Below, one piece after another: positions 10,856 to 20,504 of a stretch of DNA of 64,000 nucleotides. The notes beneath the pieces were generated by a model that was not told where the DNA came from, ran no database searches, and saw nothing but the letters and a program-made list of their open reading frames with translations. The position numbers were made by a program, and so were the translations under genes. The stretch comes from Rhizobium nepotum 39/7. Its GTDB lineage: Bacteria; Pseudomonadota; Alphaproteobacteria; Rhizobiales; Rhizobiaceae. Where the stretch lies: assembly GCF_000949865.1 (NCBI RefSeq), contig NZ_JWJH01000020.1:88420-152419 (forward strand). Reading direction: 5' to 3'. Position 1 is the stretch's first letter. Each line of letters starts with the position of its first letter.

Positions 10856-11308
10856 TTATTCGGCCGGCGGAATGACACCCTTCGTCAGCAGGAAGCAGCC
10901 ATAGAACCGGGTTTCGCCTGTTGTGATGACGCAATAGGCCTGTTTGGCTTTTTCGTAGAAGGCAAAGCGTTCGATGCCGTACATAGGGGCCGATTTTCCT
11001 TCCGCCGCGTCGATTTCCTTCTGCACCTCGGCCTGCACCGGCTCCAGCTGATCGGGCGCGCCCATCACTTCCATGCGGCCGACCGAGGGCTGCAACGGCG
11101 TGTCGAGCGGCAGCACCGAGAGGATTGCCTTGAAGGCGCGGGCGGCGGAGATGTTGTCCATGCGCAGCACTTTGCCGAGCGTCGTTTGGCGCGCCACCGA
11201 ATCGGAGGGGAAATTGGTGTCGGAAATCACCAGCGTATCGCCGTGACCCATGGCGCGCAGCGCGTGCAGAACGTCGGCATTCAGCGCCGGGTCGATATTT
11301 TTCAGCAT
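10856..11308 (-). CDS. RbsD/FucU-family sugar mutarotase
   Basis: A 150-residue protein that matches the FucU branch: the start LNADVLHALRAMGHGDTLVI, then SDTNFPS, and a C-terminal YGCFLLTKGVIPP. Family members interconvert the alpha and beta anomers of fucose or ribose. The conserved His of GHGD is present. The ATG at 11308 with a GGGAG site is preferred over longer upstream starts that run through the promoter region. It is divergent from an aminotransferase 274 bases away, and no sugar transporter is adjacent, so the sugar is uncertain. Confidence 0.88.
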   Translation of the reverse strand: MLKNIDPALNADVLHALRAMGHGDTLVISDTNFPSDSVARQTTLGKVLRMDNISAARAFKAILSVLPLDTPLQPSVGRMEVMGAPDQLEPVQAEVQKEIDAAEGKSAPMYGIERFAFYEKAKQAYCVITTGETRFYGCFLLTKGVIPPAE

Positions 11309-11582
11309 ATTGTCAAACTCCCATGATGCTTTCGCCGCTTCGCGACGCGCCCGCAATCCAGCCGGAAAACCTTGCCGCGTCAATCGCAAACGGAAGATTG
11401 TGAAGCTTTGCGCAAGGGTGTATTTGGCTTTGTCCGCCAAAGGCGGCCCCAAATGCCGGTCGGCTGTGGGCAATGTGCAGGGAGGCAGAAATAATTCGAA
11501 AAACTGATAAGTCAGTATTGCTGACATATCGACATTTCTGTAAAGATGCATGCATAAAAACGACACAAGAGGAAACGTACCC

Positions 11583-12827
11583 ATGCTTGATTGGGAACAA
11601 ATTTTCGCCACGCGCTCTTCGCGCATGAAAGCGTCTGAAATCCGCGAGCTGCTGAAGCTGCTCGAGCAACCCGATATCATCTCCTTTGCCGGCGGCATTC
11701 CGGACCCGGCTCTGTTCCCGGCTGAAGAATTCCAGCAGGCTTACGCGGAAATTTTTTCCGGCGCGCAGGTCAACGCGGCGCTGCAATATTCGGTGAGCGA
11801 AGGCTACAAGCCGCTGCGCGAATGGCTGGCGGGCGAGATGGCCGATATCGGCATCGACTGCACCGCCGACAACGTCTTCATCGTTTCCGGCTCGCAGCAG
11901 GGCCTCGATTATCTCGGCAAGTTGTTCCTGTCGCCCAAGGATACGGCGCTGGTGACATGGCCGACATATCTCGGCGCGCTTTCCGCCTTCAACGCCTATG
12001 AGCCGAATTACGACCAGCTCAACCCCGGCGGCAACCGCACGCCCGAGGCTTATCGCGAAACTGCGGCCAAGCTCGGCGGCGCGGTGAAGTTCGCCTACCT
12101 CTCGGCCGATTTCTCCAATCCGACCGGGGAAACCGTTGATCTCGCTGGCCGCGAAAAGGTTCTGGCGCTGGCCGACGAGCTGGATATCGCCGTCATCGAA
12201 GACGCTGCCTATCAGTCGCTGCGCTACGATGGCGAGGCGGTTCCGCCGATCATGGCGCTTGATATTGCTCGCTCGGGCGGCATCGAGAACACCCGCACCA
12301 TCTATTGCGGCAGCTTCTCCAAGACGCTCGCGCCCGGCCTTCGCGTCGGTTACATCGTTGCCTCTGCGCCTGTTATCCGCAAGCTGGTGCTGATGAAGCA
12401 GGCCGCCGACCTGCATTCCTCCACCATCAACCAGATCGCCATCGAACGCGTCGCCTCGCGCGGCTTCGACAAACAGGTCGCCAAGGTCAAGGCCGCTTAC
12501 AGCGCCCGCCGGGATGCGATGCTGGCCGCGCTTGACAAATACATGCCGAAGAGCACGCACTGGACCAAACCCGAGGGTGGCATGTTCATCTGGGTCACCT
12601 TGCCGGAAGGCATGGACGGCGCAGCCCTGCTGGCGAAATCCATCGCCACGGAAAAGGTCGCCTTCGTTCCCGGTCGCGCCTTCTTTGCGGACGGCTCCGG
12701 CACGAATACGCTGCGCATCAGTTTCTCCTGCGCCAACGAGGCAATGATCGAGGAAGGCATGATGCGGCTTGGCCGGTTGATTACGGCGGCGCAGGCGACT
12801 TCGGGCGAGGTGATCGCGGCGATTTGA
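11583..12827 (+). CDS. PLP-dependent class I/II aminotransferase (LysN/MocR-like)
   Basis: A 414-residue fold type I aminotransferase resembling 2-aminoadipate transaminases. It shows IISFAGGIPDPALFP near the N-terminus, ALQYSVSEGYKPLREWL, SGSQQGLDYLGKLF, DFSNPTGET, the cofactor Asp in IEDAAYQSLRY, and the PLP lysine in GSFSKTLAPGLRVGYI. No GntR DNA-binding domain is attached, so it is an enzyme rather than a MocR regulator. The ATG at 11583 has AGAGGAAA upstream; an in-frame start at 11550 is less likely. A GTCAG-N5-CTGAC inverted repeat (11511-11525) lies in its promoter region. Amino-acid substrate not determinable. Confidence 0.88.
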   Translation: MLDWEQIFATRSSRMKASEIRELLKLLEQPDIISFAGGIPDPALFPAEEFQQAYAEIFSGAQVNAALQYSVSEGYKPLREWLAGEMADIGIDCTADNVFIVSGSQQGLDYLGKLFLSPKDTALVTWPTYLGALSAFNAYEPNYDQLNPGGNRTPEAYRETAAKLGGAVKFAYLSADFSNPTGETVDLAGREKVLALADELDIAVIEDAAYQSLRYDGEAVPPIMALDIARSGGIENTRTIYCGSFSKTLAPGLRVGYIVASAPVIRKLVLMKQAADLHSSTINQIAIERVASRGFDKQVAKVKAAYSARRDAMLAALDKYMPKSTHWTKPEGGMFIWVTLPEGMDGAALLAKSIATEKVAFVPGRAFFADGSGTNTLRISFSCANEAMIEEGMMRLGRLITAAQATSGEVIAAI

Positions 12828-12863
12828 TGTTGGCGGCTCTCGATGGTGGTGGAGGTTGGGGCT

Positions 12864-13022
12864 TACCCCCCTCTGCCCTGCCGGGCGTCTCCCCCACAAG
12901 GGGGGAGATCGACTCGGGGCGAGGTTTCGCCCCTCTTAAAGTTTGAGAATGAAGCGACGGTAGAGCCGCTTGCCGATCTCCCTCCTTGTGGGGGAGATGC
13001 CCGGCAGGGCAGAGGGGGGTAA
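12864..13022. repeat. large RIME-like inverted repeat element
   Basis: Two nearly exact inverted arms of about 50 bases start TTACCCCCCTCTGCCCTGCC and end with its complement, enclosing about 60 bases. Each arm contains its own hairpin (CTCCCCCACAAGGGGGGAG type). This is the structure of rhizobial intergenic mosaic elements (RIME; name from memory). A single related arm lies inside uvrB at 49303-49350. It occupies most of the gene-free 12828-13142 gap. Confidence 0.8.
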
Positions 13023-13142
13023 GCCGCAACTGCCAGGAGAGCTTTATCACTCTCCTGCTATTACGCCCTTAAAATCCTGCCTGTCACATACATGTTATGC
13101 AGGCGTGGTTTAGCGGTCCCAGAAACAACAGGGACTGGACCT

Positions 13143-14126
13143 ATGAAAACGCTGCTTTCCGCTTTCACCGCCATCGTATCGCTGGGCTTCATCGCCACCG
13201 GCGCCAATGCTGCCGATCTGGTGCTTTATACCAGCCAGCCGAACGAGGACGCGCAGGCGACCGTTGACGGTTTCAAGGCCGCCAATCCCGGTATCGAAGT
13301 CGAATGGGTGCGTGACGGAACGCCGAAGATCATGGCCAAGCTGATGGCTGAGATCAGCGCCGGCAATCCGGTCGCCGACGTGCTGCTGATTGCCGATACC
13401 GTGACGCTGGAGCGCATGAAGCAGGCCGGCCAGCTTCTCGCCCACAAGTCTGCGGAAGCCAAGAACATCGATGCCTCGCTCTACGATGCGGACGGCTATT
13501 ATTATTCCACCAAACTCATCACGACAGGCATCATGTACAACACAGCCGCCGGGATGAAGCCGACGAGCTGGAAGGATCTGGCCAAGGCCGAAGCCAAGGG
13601 TCTCGTGACCATGCCCAGCCCGCTGACGTCTGGTGCGGCACTGATCCACGCGCAGACGCTGGCAGCCGCCAGCGGTCTCGGCTGGGACTACTACAAGGCG
13701 CTGAAGGCCAATGAAGCCATTGCCGGCGGTGGTAACGGCGCGGTTCTGAAGTCTGTCGCTTCGGGCGAAAAGGCCTATGGCGTGGTCGTCGACTACATGC
13801 CGATCCGCGAAAAGGCCAAGGGCGCGCCGATCGAGTTCGTCTTCCCGGAAGAGGGCGTGTCAGCCGTCACCGAACCGGTGGCGATCATCAAGGGCACCAA
13901 GCACGAAGAAGCCGCCAAGAAGTTCGTCGACTATGTACTTTCGGAAAAGGGCCAGCAGGGCTTCGTCAAGCTCGGTTACATCCCCGCGCGCGCCGATGCC
14001 GGCATGCCGGAAGGCTTCCCGGCCCGCGACAAGATCAAGGTTCTGCCGCTCAGCGCCGCTGATGCGCTGAAGAACTCCGAACAGGACCTGAAGATCTTCT
14101 CCGACATCTTCGGCTCCAAGGGCTGA
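13143..14126 (+). CDS. ABC importer substrate-binding protein, iron(III)/phosphonate type
   Basis: A 327-residue periplasmic protein with a Sec signal peptide ending ATGANA (cleavage about residue 23). It belongs to the FbpA/AfuA/PhnS cluster of binding proteins: LVLYTSQPNEDAQATVDGF, VLLIADTVTLERMKQAG, then the late segment EKGQQGFVKLGYIPAR. A YYY run at about residue 120 lies where ferric-binding relatives carry tyrosine ligands, but family members for 2-aminoethylphosphonate look similar, so the substrate is left open. It is the first gene of a three-gene importer, with the permease starting 9 bases after its stop. Confidence 0.88.
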   Translation: MKTLLSAFTAIVSLGFIATGANAADLVLYTSQPNEDAQATVDGFKAANPGIEVEWVRDGTPKIMAKLMAEISAGNPVADVLLIADTVTLERMKQAGQLLAHKSAEAKNIDASLYDADGYYYSTKLITTGIMYNTAAGMKPTSWKDLAKAEAKGLVTMPSPLTSGAALIHAQTLAAASGLGWDYYKALKANEAIAGGGNGAVLKSVASGEKAYGVVVDYMPIREKAKGAPIEFVFPEEGVSAVTEPVAIIKGTKHEEAAKKFVDYVLSEKGQQGFVKLGYIPARADAGMPEGFPARDKIKVLPLSAADALKNSEQDLKIFSDIFGSKG

Positions 14127-14135
14127 TATAGCTGA

Positions 14136-15830
14136 ATGTCCCGTTTAAGTGCCTATGGAAACAGCCAGCCGCGCTGGCTGTTTCCTTTTGTGGTGAGCGT
14201 CGTTTTTGCGCTCAGCGCCCTGCCGCTCGGTCGGCTCGCCTATACCGGCATCATGTCGTCACTCAATGGTGACATATGGCGTCTTCTCGCCGATCCGGCA
14301 CTCTGGGATGCGGCGCTGAACACGCTGTCCACCTCGTTTTTCGGCATGCTGATTTCGCTTGGCATCGGCGGTGCCTTCGCGCTGGCGCTGACGCTTTGCG
14401 ACATACGCGGCAAGTCGATCCTGAGCTTCCTTTTCATGCTGCCGATGATGATCCCGCCACAGGTGACGGCGCTGTCGTGGATCGGTATGACCGGCCCGTC
14501 GAGCACGCTGTTGAAGGCCATCGGCCTTGCACCGCCGATGGGGTCGCCGCAGCCGCTTTATTCCATTGCGGGTATCGCGCTTTTGCTCGGCGTGCAGCAT
14601 GCGCCGCTCGTCTATCTGTCGCTGCGCGCCGGTCTGCTTGCTCTACCGCAGGATGGCATCGAGGCCGCCAAGCTTTCCGGTGCTTCGCCCCGCCGCGTGC
14701 TGTTCGACATCATCCTGCCGCTCTCCACGCCGGGGCTGATCGCGGGTGCGGCGATCTCCTTCGTGTCGAATGTCGGCAATTTCGGCATTCCGGCGATCCT
14801 CGGCATTCCCGCGTCGATTTTCACGCTGCCGACGCTGATCTACAGCCGTTTCGCCAGTTTCGGTGCGAGCACCTTCGGCGATATCGCCATTCTCTCCACC
14901 ATGATCGCCATCATTTCCGTCGCCGGGCTGGCGCTTCAGGAGCGGGCGATGAAGGGCAGGGATTATCGGATCATCGGTCTTTCCGGCAAGGCGGCGACCT
15001 TTGGATTGTTGCGCTGGCGGCCATTGGCTGAGCTTGCTTTGTGGCTCGTGCTGTTCTTCATGCTGGTTGCGCCGCTTGCCGCGCTGGTGGCAAGCTCGCT
15101 TGCTCCCGCCTATGGCGTGCCGCTCAGCATGAAGACCGCAACGTTGCACGCCTATGAGGAGTTGCTCTACCGGCAGAGCGTGACCCGCACGGCCTTTCGC
15201 AACTCGCTGTTCCTGGCAACAGTCACATCATTATGTCTCCTTGCGGTGACGGTGTTGACGGCCTACTTCCTGGTGCGCGGCAAAAGCCGTTTCATGTTCC
15301 TGCTGTCGGCGCTGGTGGATATCCCCTATGCGCTGCCGGGCGTGGTGATTTCCGTGTCCTACGTGCTGCTTTTCGCAGCCCCCATCCCGCTCATCGGCGT
15401 CACGCTTTACGGCACGATCTGGATCATATTGCTCGCCTATTTCTCATCCTTCTTCGCCGTCAGCCTCAAGCCCATGGTCAGCGCCTTCCTGCAATTCGAC
15501 CCGTCGCTGGAAGAGGCGGCGCGGCTGTCCGGCGCCGGTTTCTGGCGGCGGCTGAGGGATATCATCCTGCCGCTGGTCGGGCCTGCGGCGGGCGCCTCCG
15601 TCATTCTCGTCTTCCTGATCGCCTGCAATGAACTGACGGTATCGGCGCTCCTATGGTCCGCCGGCACGCAGACGCTCGGCGTGCTCATCTACAACCTCGA
15701 TGACAGCGGCAGCTTCGATCTCGCCTCGGCGCTTTCGGTGCTTGTTGTCATCATGGTAATTTTCCTCATGCTGCTGCTCGAAATTCTGGGGCGCTATCTG
15801 CCGAAAGGAGTGGTCCCTTGGCGAAACTGA
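14136..15830 (+). CDS. ABC importer permease, fused double-domain
   Basis: A 564-residue inner-membrane permease with two homologous halves, each with the BPD_transp_1 EAA loop. The first is DGIEAAKLSGASPRRVLFDI near residue 180 and the second is SLEEAARLSGAGFWRRLRDI near residue 450. About 12 membrane helices are visible. Fused permeases of this length are typical of the FbpB-type iron(III) and related importers. It lies between the binding-protein gene and the ATPase gene and overlaps the ATPase start by 13 bases, so the three form an operon. Confidence 0.92.
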   Translation: MSRLSAYGNSQPRWLFPFVVSVVFALSALPLGRLAYTGIMSSLNGDIWRLLADPALWDAALNTLSTSFFGMLISLGIGGAFALALTLCDIRGKSILSFLFMLPMMIPPQVTALSWIGMTGPSSTLLKAIGLAPPMGSPQPLYSIAGIALLLGVQHAPLVYLSLRAGLLALPQDGIEAAKLSGASPRRVLFDIILPLSTPGLIAGAAISFVSNVGNFGIPAILGIPASIFTLPTLIYSRFASFGASTFGDIAILSTMIAIISVAGLALQERAMKGRDYRIIGLSGKAATFGLLRWRPLAELALWLVLFFMLVAPLAALVASSLAPAYGVPLSMKTATLHAYEELLYRQSVTRTAFRNSLFLATVTSLCLLAVTVLTAYFLVRGKSRFMFLLSALVDIPYALPGVVISVSYVLLFAAPIPLIGVTLYGTIWIILLAYFSSFFAVSLKPMVSAFLQFDPSLEEAARLSGAGFWRRLRDIILPLVGPAAGASVILVFLIACNELTVSALLWSAGTQTLGVLIYNLDDSGSFDLASALSVLVVIMVIFLMLLLEILGRYLPKGVVPWRN

Positions 15831-16846
15831 TCCTCAATCGTCTGACGAAAAACTTTGGAGCCGGTTCGAAGCCCGCCGTCGACGACGTGTCGCTGACCGT
15901 ACGCGAAGGCGGTTTCCTCGCCTTGCTCGGTCCTTCCGGCTGCGGCAAGACGACGGTGCTGCGCATGATCGCCGGTTTCGAACAGCCGACCGACGGTTCC
16001 ATCCTGCTCGGCGAGCGGGTGCTGGCGGACGCTGGGAACATGGTGGCGCCGGAGCGGCGCAACATGGCGATGGTGTTCCAGTCCTATGCGCTGTGGCCGC
16101 ATATGTCGGTCGCCGACAATGCCGGTTATCCTCTCAAAGTGCGCGGCATTTCGGGTGAGAAATATCGCGAGAAGGTTCACCACGCGCTTTCTGCCGTCCG
16201 TCTCGAAGGCTTTGCGGACCGCCGTCCCGCCGAATTGTCCGGCGGCCAGCGGCAACGCGTGGCGCTGGCGCGCTGCCTTGTCACCGAGCCCGATGTGGTG
16301 CTGCTCGACGAGCCGCTGGCCAATCTCGACCGGCATTTGCGGCAGGAGATGGAGGAGACGTTTCGCGAGTTCCACATCCGCTCCGGTGCGACGATGATCT
16401 ATGTCACCCACGATCAGGCGGAAGCCATGGCGCTGGCGACCGATGTCGCCGTCATGTCGCAGGGCAAGCTGTTGCAGGTCGCTCCGCCGTCCGAGCTTTA
16501 TGCGCGGCCGGAGGGCAGGCTGGTCGGCTCGCTGGTGGGGCAGGGGTCGATCCTTGCCCTGCCGTTGCCGGAAGGCGCTTCGCGTGACCTCGATTGGACG
16601 GCGCTAAGGGCGGCAATGGAAAGCGGGAAGCACCTGCCGCAGGCGGATGTTCTCGTTCGGCCGCAGGATGTGGTGCGGGATGCGGAAGGTATTGTCTGCA
16701 CGGTCACTTCCGTTCTCTACGAGGGTGAGCGTTATGCCCTGCGCCTCGACCTGCCGGACGGGCAGGCGCTCCGGGCTTATTCCCGGGAAGCGGCTGCCGT
16801 CGGAGACCGGCTGCCGGTCGCAATTCGTGCGGCCTGGCGGCTTTAG
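15818..16846 (+). CDS. ABC importer ATPase
   Basis: A 342-residue ATP-binding subunit. Walker A is LGPSGCGKTTVLRMIAGFE, the Q-loop is VFQSYALWPHMSV, the signature is LSGGQRQRVALARCLV, Walker B is VVLLDEPLANLDRHLR and the H-switch is VTHDQAEAMAL. A C-terminal TOBE-like regulatory domain covers about residues 240-342. The start is TTG at 15818 with a GGAG site 7 bases before it, inside the end of the permease gene. It powers the import system encoded by the two upstream genes. Confidence 0.93.
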   Translation: MAKLILNRLTKNFGAGSKPAVDDVSLTVREGGFLALLGPSGCGKTTVLRMIAGFEQPTDGSILLGERVLADAGNMVAPERRNMAMVFQSYALWPHMSVADNAGYPLKVRGISGEKYREKVHHALSAVRLEGFADRRPAELSGGQRQRVALARCLVTEPDVVLLDEPLANLDRHLRQEMEETFREFHIRSGATMIYVTHDQAEAMALATDVAVMSQGKLLQVAPPSELYARPEGRLVGSLVGQGSILALPLPEGASRDLDWTALRAAMESGKHLPQADVLVRPQDVVRDAEGIVCTVTSVLYEGERYALRLDLPDGQALRAYSREAAAVGDRLPVAIRAAWRL

Positions 16847-16890
16847 GAATGGTGCGGCAGACTCTACCTCTCTGTAATGTGCTGGTTTCT

Positions 16891-17011
16891 CTTCCGTCAT
16901 GCCGGGCTTGATCCGGCATCCAGCCAGCCCAAGTCTTTGGGTTGAAAGAACTCCTCCCGCCGCACCGACGCGCGTCGACTGGATACCAGCTCAAGGCTGG
17001 CATGACGGAAG
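16891..17011. repeat. mosaic palindromic intergenic element, second copy type
   Basis: Outer arms CTTCCGTCATGCC and GGCATGACGGAAG bound a mosaic containing GCCGGGCTTGATCCGGC, a CAGCCCAAG module and GACGCGCGTCGAC. It is related to the element at 5464-5585 but with modules in a different order. It fills much of the gap between the ABC operon and the next gene. Confidence 0.7.
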
Positions 17012-17132
17012 AAAAGATTCTGCTGTGTGTGAGGTGGCGGCATCATACTGTTCGCTCTTCTTCTGCCCAAACACTCCACTGGCGAAGCGGGTTTGGAATC
17101 GATAGTCTCGGCCTCCAGAACAGGAATGAAAC

Positions 17133-18242
17133 ATGTCGCTTCGGCTCGCCACCTTCAATATCGAAAATCTTCTCACCCGTTTTGATTTCACCGGTTTTCG
17201 CAACCAGACGCGGCGCGACAGGGCGATCCAGCTTTTCGACATTCGTGACGAGGCGACCTATCAGGCGCTGGAAAGCGCGCGCATGGTCTCTGCCACCGAC
17301 GATACGCGACAGCTTTCCGCGCTGGCCATCGCGGATGCGGATGCGGATATTCTCTGCCTGCAGGAAGTCGACAACATGGCCGCCCTGCAGGCTTTCGAAT
17401 ATGGTTATCTCTATCGTATGGTCGGTAACGGCTACCTGCAAAAATATCTCGTCGAGGGCAATGACAGCCGCGGCATCGATGTCGCCGTCGTCATGCGCGA
17501 GCAGACCCGAGACGGTGACAGAATAGAGGTCGTCGACATCAAGAGCCATGCGGCGCTGACCTATCGCAATCTCGATCTCTTCAATCCCGCGCTTGCGGCG
17601 ACCAACCAGATCGACGACAAGATTTTCAAACGGGATTGCCTGGAAATCGATCTGAGGATCGGCGGCAAGCCGTTGACGCTCTACGTCACGCATTTCAAAT
17701 CCATGACAAATTCCCGCGATGCGGTCGATGCCCGGCTCGCGACCATGCCGGTCCGCGAGGCGGAAACCATGGCCGTTCGGCGCATCATCGAAAACCGCTG
17801 GGGTGCCGGCAATACCCGCAACAAGAATTTCGCCATCTGCGGCGACATGAACGATTATCAGGAGCGCATCGCGATTTCCGGGGACCGGCGCAATGGCTAC
17901 GCTTTCACGCCGATGGAGGAGGAGCGAAGCGCGCTCGATATCTTCACGGCCGACAATTTTGTGACCAATCCGATGTCGCGCCGCGACGTCATGGATCGCT
18001 GGACGCTCTATCATTCCCGCGGACCGCAGGAACAGCATTTGTGCCAGCTCGATTATATCTGGCTTTCCCCGCATCTTGCGCAGATCAACGCGACAAGGGT
18101 TCCCGAAATCATCCGTGCCGGTCAGCCCTATCGAACGGTCTTTCCGCCGGGGCAGGAGGTGGAGCGTTATCCGCGCACCGGCTGGGACCGCCCCAAGGCT
18201 TCGGATCATTGCCCGGTCGTGATGACGCTGGATCTGATCTGA
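17133..18242 (+). CDS. EEP-family nuclease/phosphatase-like protein
   Basis: A 369-residue member of the endonuclease/exonuclease/phosphatase superfamily. Landmarks are LRLATFNIENLLTRFDF (Asn), ILCLQEVDNMAALQ (catalytic Glu), LTLYVTHFKSM, FAICGDMNDYQER (Asp/Asn) and the C-terminal KASDHCPVVMTLDL (Asp-His). All expected metal and catalytic positions are present. No signal peptide is seen. An AGGAA site precedes the ATG. It stands alone, converging on the diguanylate cyclase gene 18 bases beyond its stop. Substrate unknown; family members cleave DNA, lipids or inositol phosphates. Confidence 0.85.
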   Translation: MSLRLATFNIENLLTRFDFTGFRNQTRRDRAIQLFDIRDEATYQALESARMVSATDDTRQLSALAIADADADILCLQEVDNMAALQAFEYGYLYRMVGNGYLQKYLVEGNDSRGIDVAVVMREQTRDGDRIEVVDIKSHAALTYRNLDLFNPALAATNQIDDKIFKRDCLEIDLRIGGKPLTLYVTHFKSMTNSRDAVDARLATMPVREAETMAVRRIIENRWGAGNTRNKNFAICGDMNDYQERIAISGDRRNGYAFTPMEEERSALDIFTADNFVTNPMSRRDVMDRWTLYHSRGPQEQHLCQLDYIWLSPHLAQINATRVPEIIRAGQPYRTVFPPGQEVERYPRTGWDRPKASDHCPVVMTLDLI

Positions 18243-18260
18243 CCTGTCGCTCCAGGCCGC

Positions 18261-20000
18261 CTATCCGTTGGCGACCTTTGGAAAATAGGTTGCCCAGACC
18301 CTGTTCCGGCCCGCACGCTTGGCCTCGTAAAGCCGGTCGTCGGCGATTGCGATCAGCTCGTCCCAGCTGTTGATCGCGCGCGCCTCCTGCCAGACCACGC
18401 CGAAGCTTGCCGTCAGCGACAGCCCGCTTTGTTCATCGATGACGTTGGCTTCTATCAGGCGACGAAGGCGGTCTGCGGTGGCAGTCGCCGTGGCATGGCT
18501 GACATCCTGCAGCACGACGACGAACTCCTCGCCGCCGTACCGCGCCAGAATATCGTGTCTGCGCAATGCGTTTCTTAAAAGGCTCGCCGTTTTTTGAAGC
18601 GCAAGGTCGCCCATGGCATGACCATAACGGTCGTTGATCGATTTGAAGTGGTCGATATCGACAATCATCACGCCGAGCGCCTGATATTGTTCCTCTCCGC
18701 TCAATATGGTGCGAACGGCTTTTTCCAGCGCGCGGCGGTTGAAGACGCCGGTGAGGGCATCGGTTTCGGAGAGAAGGCGCAATTGTTCGGCGAGTACGCG
18801 CTGCTGGTTCTCCATTTCCCCTTTCTGGCGAAGCTGTTCGCGCAGGAAATCCAACTCCTGGAACATCTTCTCCACTTCGGGGGCAACCTTGTCCCGATAC
18901 CGGGTTGCGGAAAGATCGCCTGCGGCTATTGCAGCGATCTGCATGCGGACGGACTGCATGGGTCGAAACAGCGCCGTTCTGTAGACCGATGCGAGCCGCA
19001 GCAATACCAGAACCGCGATGACGGCGAGGAAGAGAGACGTGCCACCGTAAATCAGTGCCCGTTCCTTGTTCCTTTCGATCCTGGCTCCTGTTTCGGCAAG
19101 AATAAGGTCGCGCAGCGTTCCGGCTGACCGCATGCCGTAAATATAGTTCTCGGAAAATTCGCGGACACCCGGGCGGGCGGAAGGCATCACCATCGCAATC
19201 GTATTCTGCGCGTAAGGAAGCGCCTGGCCGAAATAGAAGATTTCAAGATCGCGAAACGCCGCGTCTATGCGTGGCGTCGACAAATAAGCCGCAGTGTCGT
19301 TCGTCAGCGACGATTTCAGCAGCGCGAGGCTCTGCATCTCCGTGTCGAATTTTGCGCGGAAGCTCAGCTTGTCCTGATTATTTGCCCGCAGGCTCATGAC
19401 CACATAGGAGCCGAGCCGGCCGATCCTGTCTCGCATCACTCCGGCGGTGCCGGTCATGGCGATGTCGATCGCCACATCGGGCGTCACCTTTATGATTGCG
19501 CGTGCGGTTTTGCCACGAAGCAGATTGACGCTGTCCGCCGCCTTGAACATTGATAAAATCGCGTTGGACATCGCTGTGTAGTTGCGTGCGGATGCTGGAG
19601 TGGCTGCAACCTGGTCCACGGCCTCCCGCGATTGCGCGAGCTTCCGGCGGGTATCGACAAGCGATTTTGCCAATTGAGGCTGATCCGCGATTTCCGCAGC
19701 GAAGGCGGTTTCGAGTTCCGACAGCTTGTCGTCCGTCGCCTTACGCGCCGTGGCCAGCCCCTCGAGCAGCTTTGCATCGGCGGAAGACGCTCCCATCAAA
19801 TTATTGGCAGGGCCACGCTCGGCCGATACCAGCCATGCGGACTGGAGAACGGTTTCGAAGCGGCTGAGTTGCTGCGCGTTGGTCCGGTAGCGCAAATAAT
19901 TGGAGACGCTCGGCAATGCGGCAAGGGTCGCCAGCAAGATGGAACTCATCGCTATGACAATCGTACCGGTCAGCTGTATTTTCTGTATGCTTGCGCGCAT
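18261..20000 (-). CDS. membrane-bound diguanylate cyclase
   Basis: A 579-residue inner-membrane protein that should make cyclic di-GMP from two GTP. The N-terminal helix TGTIVIAMSSILLATLAAL (about residues 12-30) and a second helix near 312-332 bracket a periplasmic sensor region of about 280 residues. A HAMP-like linker and coiled coil follow, then a GGDEF domain with the active-site GGEEF at about residues 489-493. An RRHD motif five residues earlier fits the RxxD inhibitory I-site. No EAL domain is attached. It is transcribed away from the tRNA-Thr gene. The sensed signal is unknown. Confidence 0.92.
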   Translation of the reverse strand: MRASIQKIQLTGTIVIAMSSILLATLAALPSVSNYLRYRTNAQQLSRFETVLQSAWLVSAERGPANNLMGASSADAKLLEGLATARKATDDKLSELETAFAAEIADQPQLAKSLVDTRRKLAQSREAVDQVAATPASARNYTAMSNAILSMFKAADSVNLLRGKTARAIIKVTPDVAIDIAMTGTAGVMRDRIGRLGSYVVMSLRANNQDKLSFRAKFDTEMQSLALLKSSLTNDTAAYLSTPRIDAAFRDLEIFYFGQALPYAQNTIAMVMPSARPGVREFSENYIYGMRSAGTLRDLILAETGARIERNKERALIYGGTSLFLAVIAVLVLLRLASVYRTALFRPMQSVRMQIAAIAAGDLSATRYRDKVAPEVEKMFQELDFLREQLRQKGEMENQQRVLAEQLRLLSETDALTGVFNRRALEKAVRTILSGEEQYQALGVMIVDIDHFKSINDRYGHAMGDLALQKTASLLRNALRRHDILARYGGEEFVVVLQDVSHATATATADRLRRLIEANVIDEQSGLSLTASFGVVWQEARAINSWDELIAIADDRLYEAKRAGRNRVWATYFPKVANG

Positions 20001-20208
20001 TTGATGCGTTATTCCCGAGTGGAATGGTTATGAACTGTCGCCATTTTAGCTATGTCGCGTAAATACTTCGCTTATTTTGCCGGCCTTTCGCTGCAATCTT
20101 GCGATCCGAACCGCGTGGGCAGGTGTGGAAAAGAGATATCGCAGCGGTGTACAGTCAATTTTTACTTTACACGAAGTGAGAATCTGATAGTTGGCAAGGC
20201 ACTGGCTT

Positions 20209-20284
<76 letters not shown>

Positions 20285-20344
20285 TCTAATTCACTGAAAA
20301 CGCTGCGTTATTCTCGAAAGAGAGACGCAGCGTTTTTGTTTTTA

Positions 20345-20364
20345 GGGCCACCCTGGGGCCACCG
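20345..20364. repeat. left copy of 20-bp GGGCCACC repeat, possible integrase arm site
   Basis: GGGCCACCCTGGGGCCACCG occurs here and exactly again at 44359-44378, in the same orientation. Internally it is a tandem of RGGGCCACC with an 11-base period. It lies 61 bases inside the left attachment site. The rest of the 220-base gap before vsr shows nothing else that I recognise. Confidence 0.65.
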
Positions 20365-20504
20365 CGATTTTTCTGGCAGTTGTTAACAGCTTTGTTTGAT
20401 TTCGCGCTTTCGGTGTAGTGTCATCACTTTGTTGGCTCCGCCACATCGGCGCTCCTCTGAATATACCGCTGTATTGTACGCTTTATGGGGGGCGGGAGAG
20501 AGTA

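Noticed and set aside
11313..12899. Long minus-strand open frame opposite the aminotransferase
   Set aside because: Same reason: shadow of a well-supported gene, with Arg/Gly/His-rich composition typical of antisense frames.
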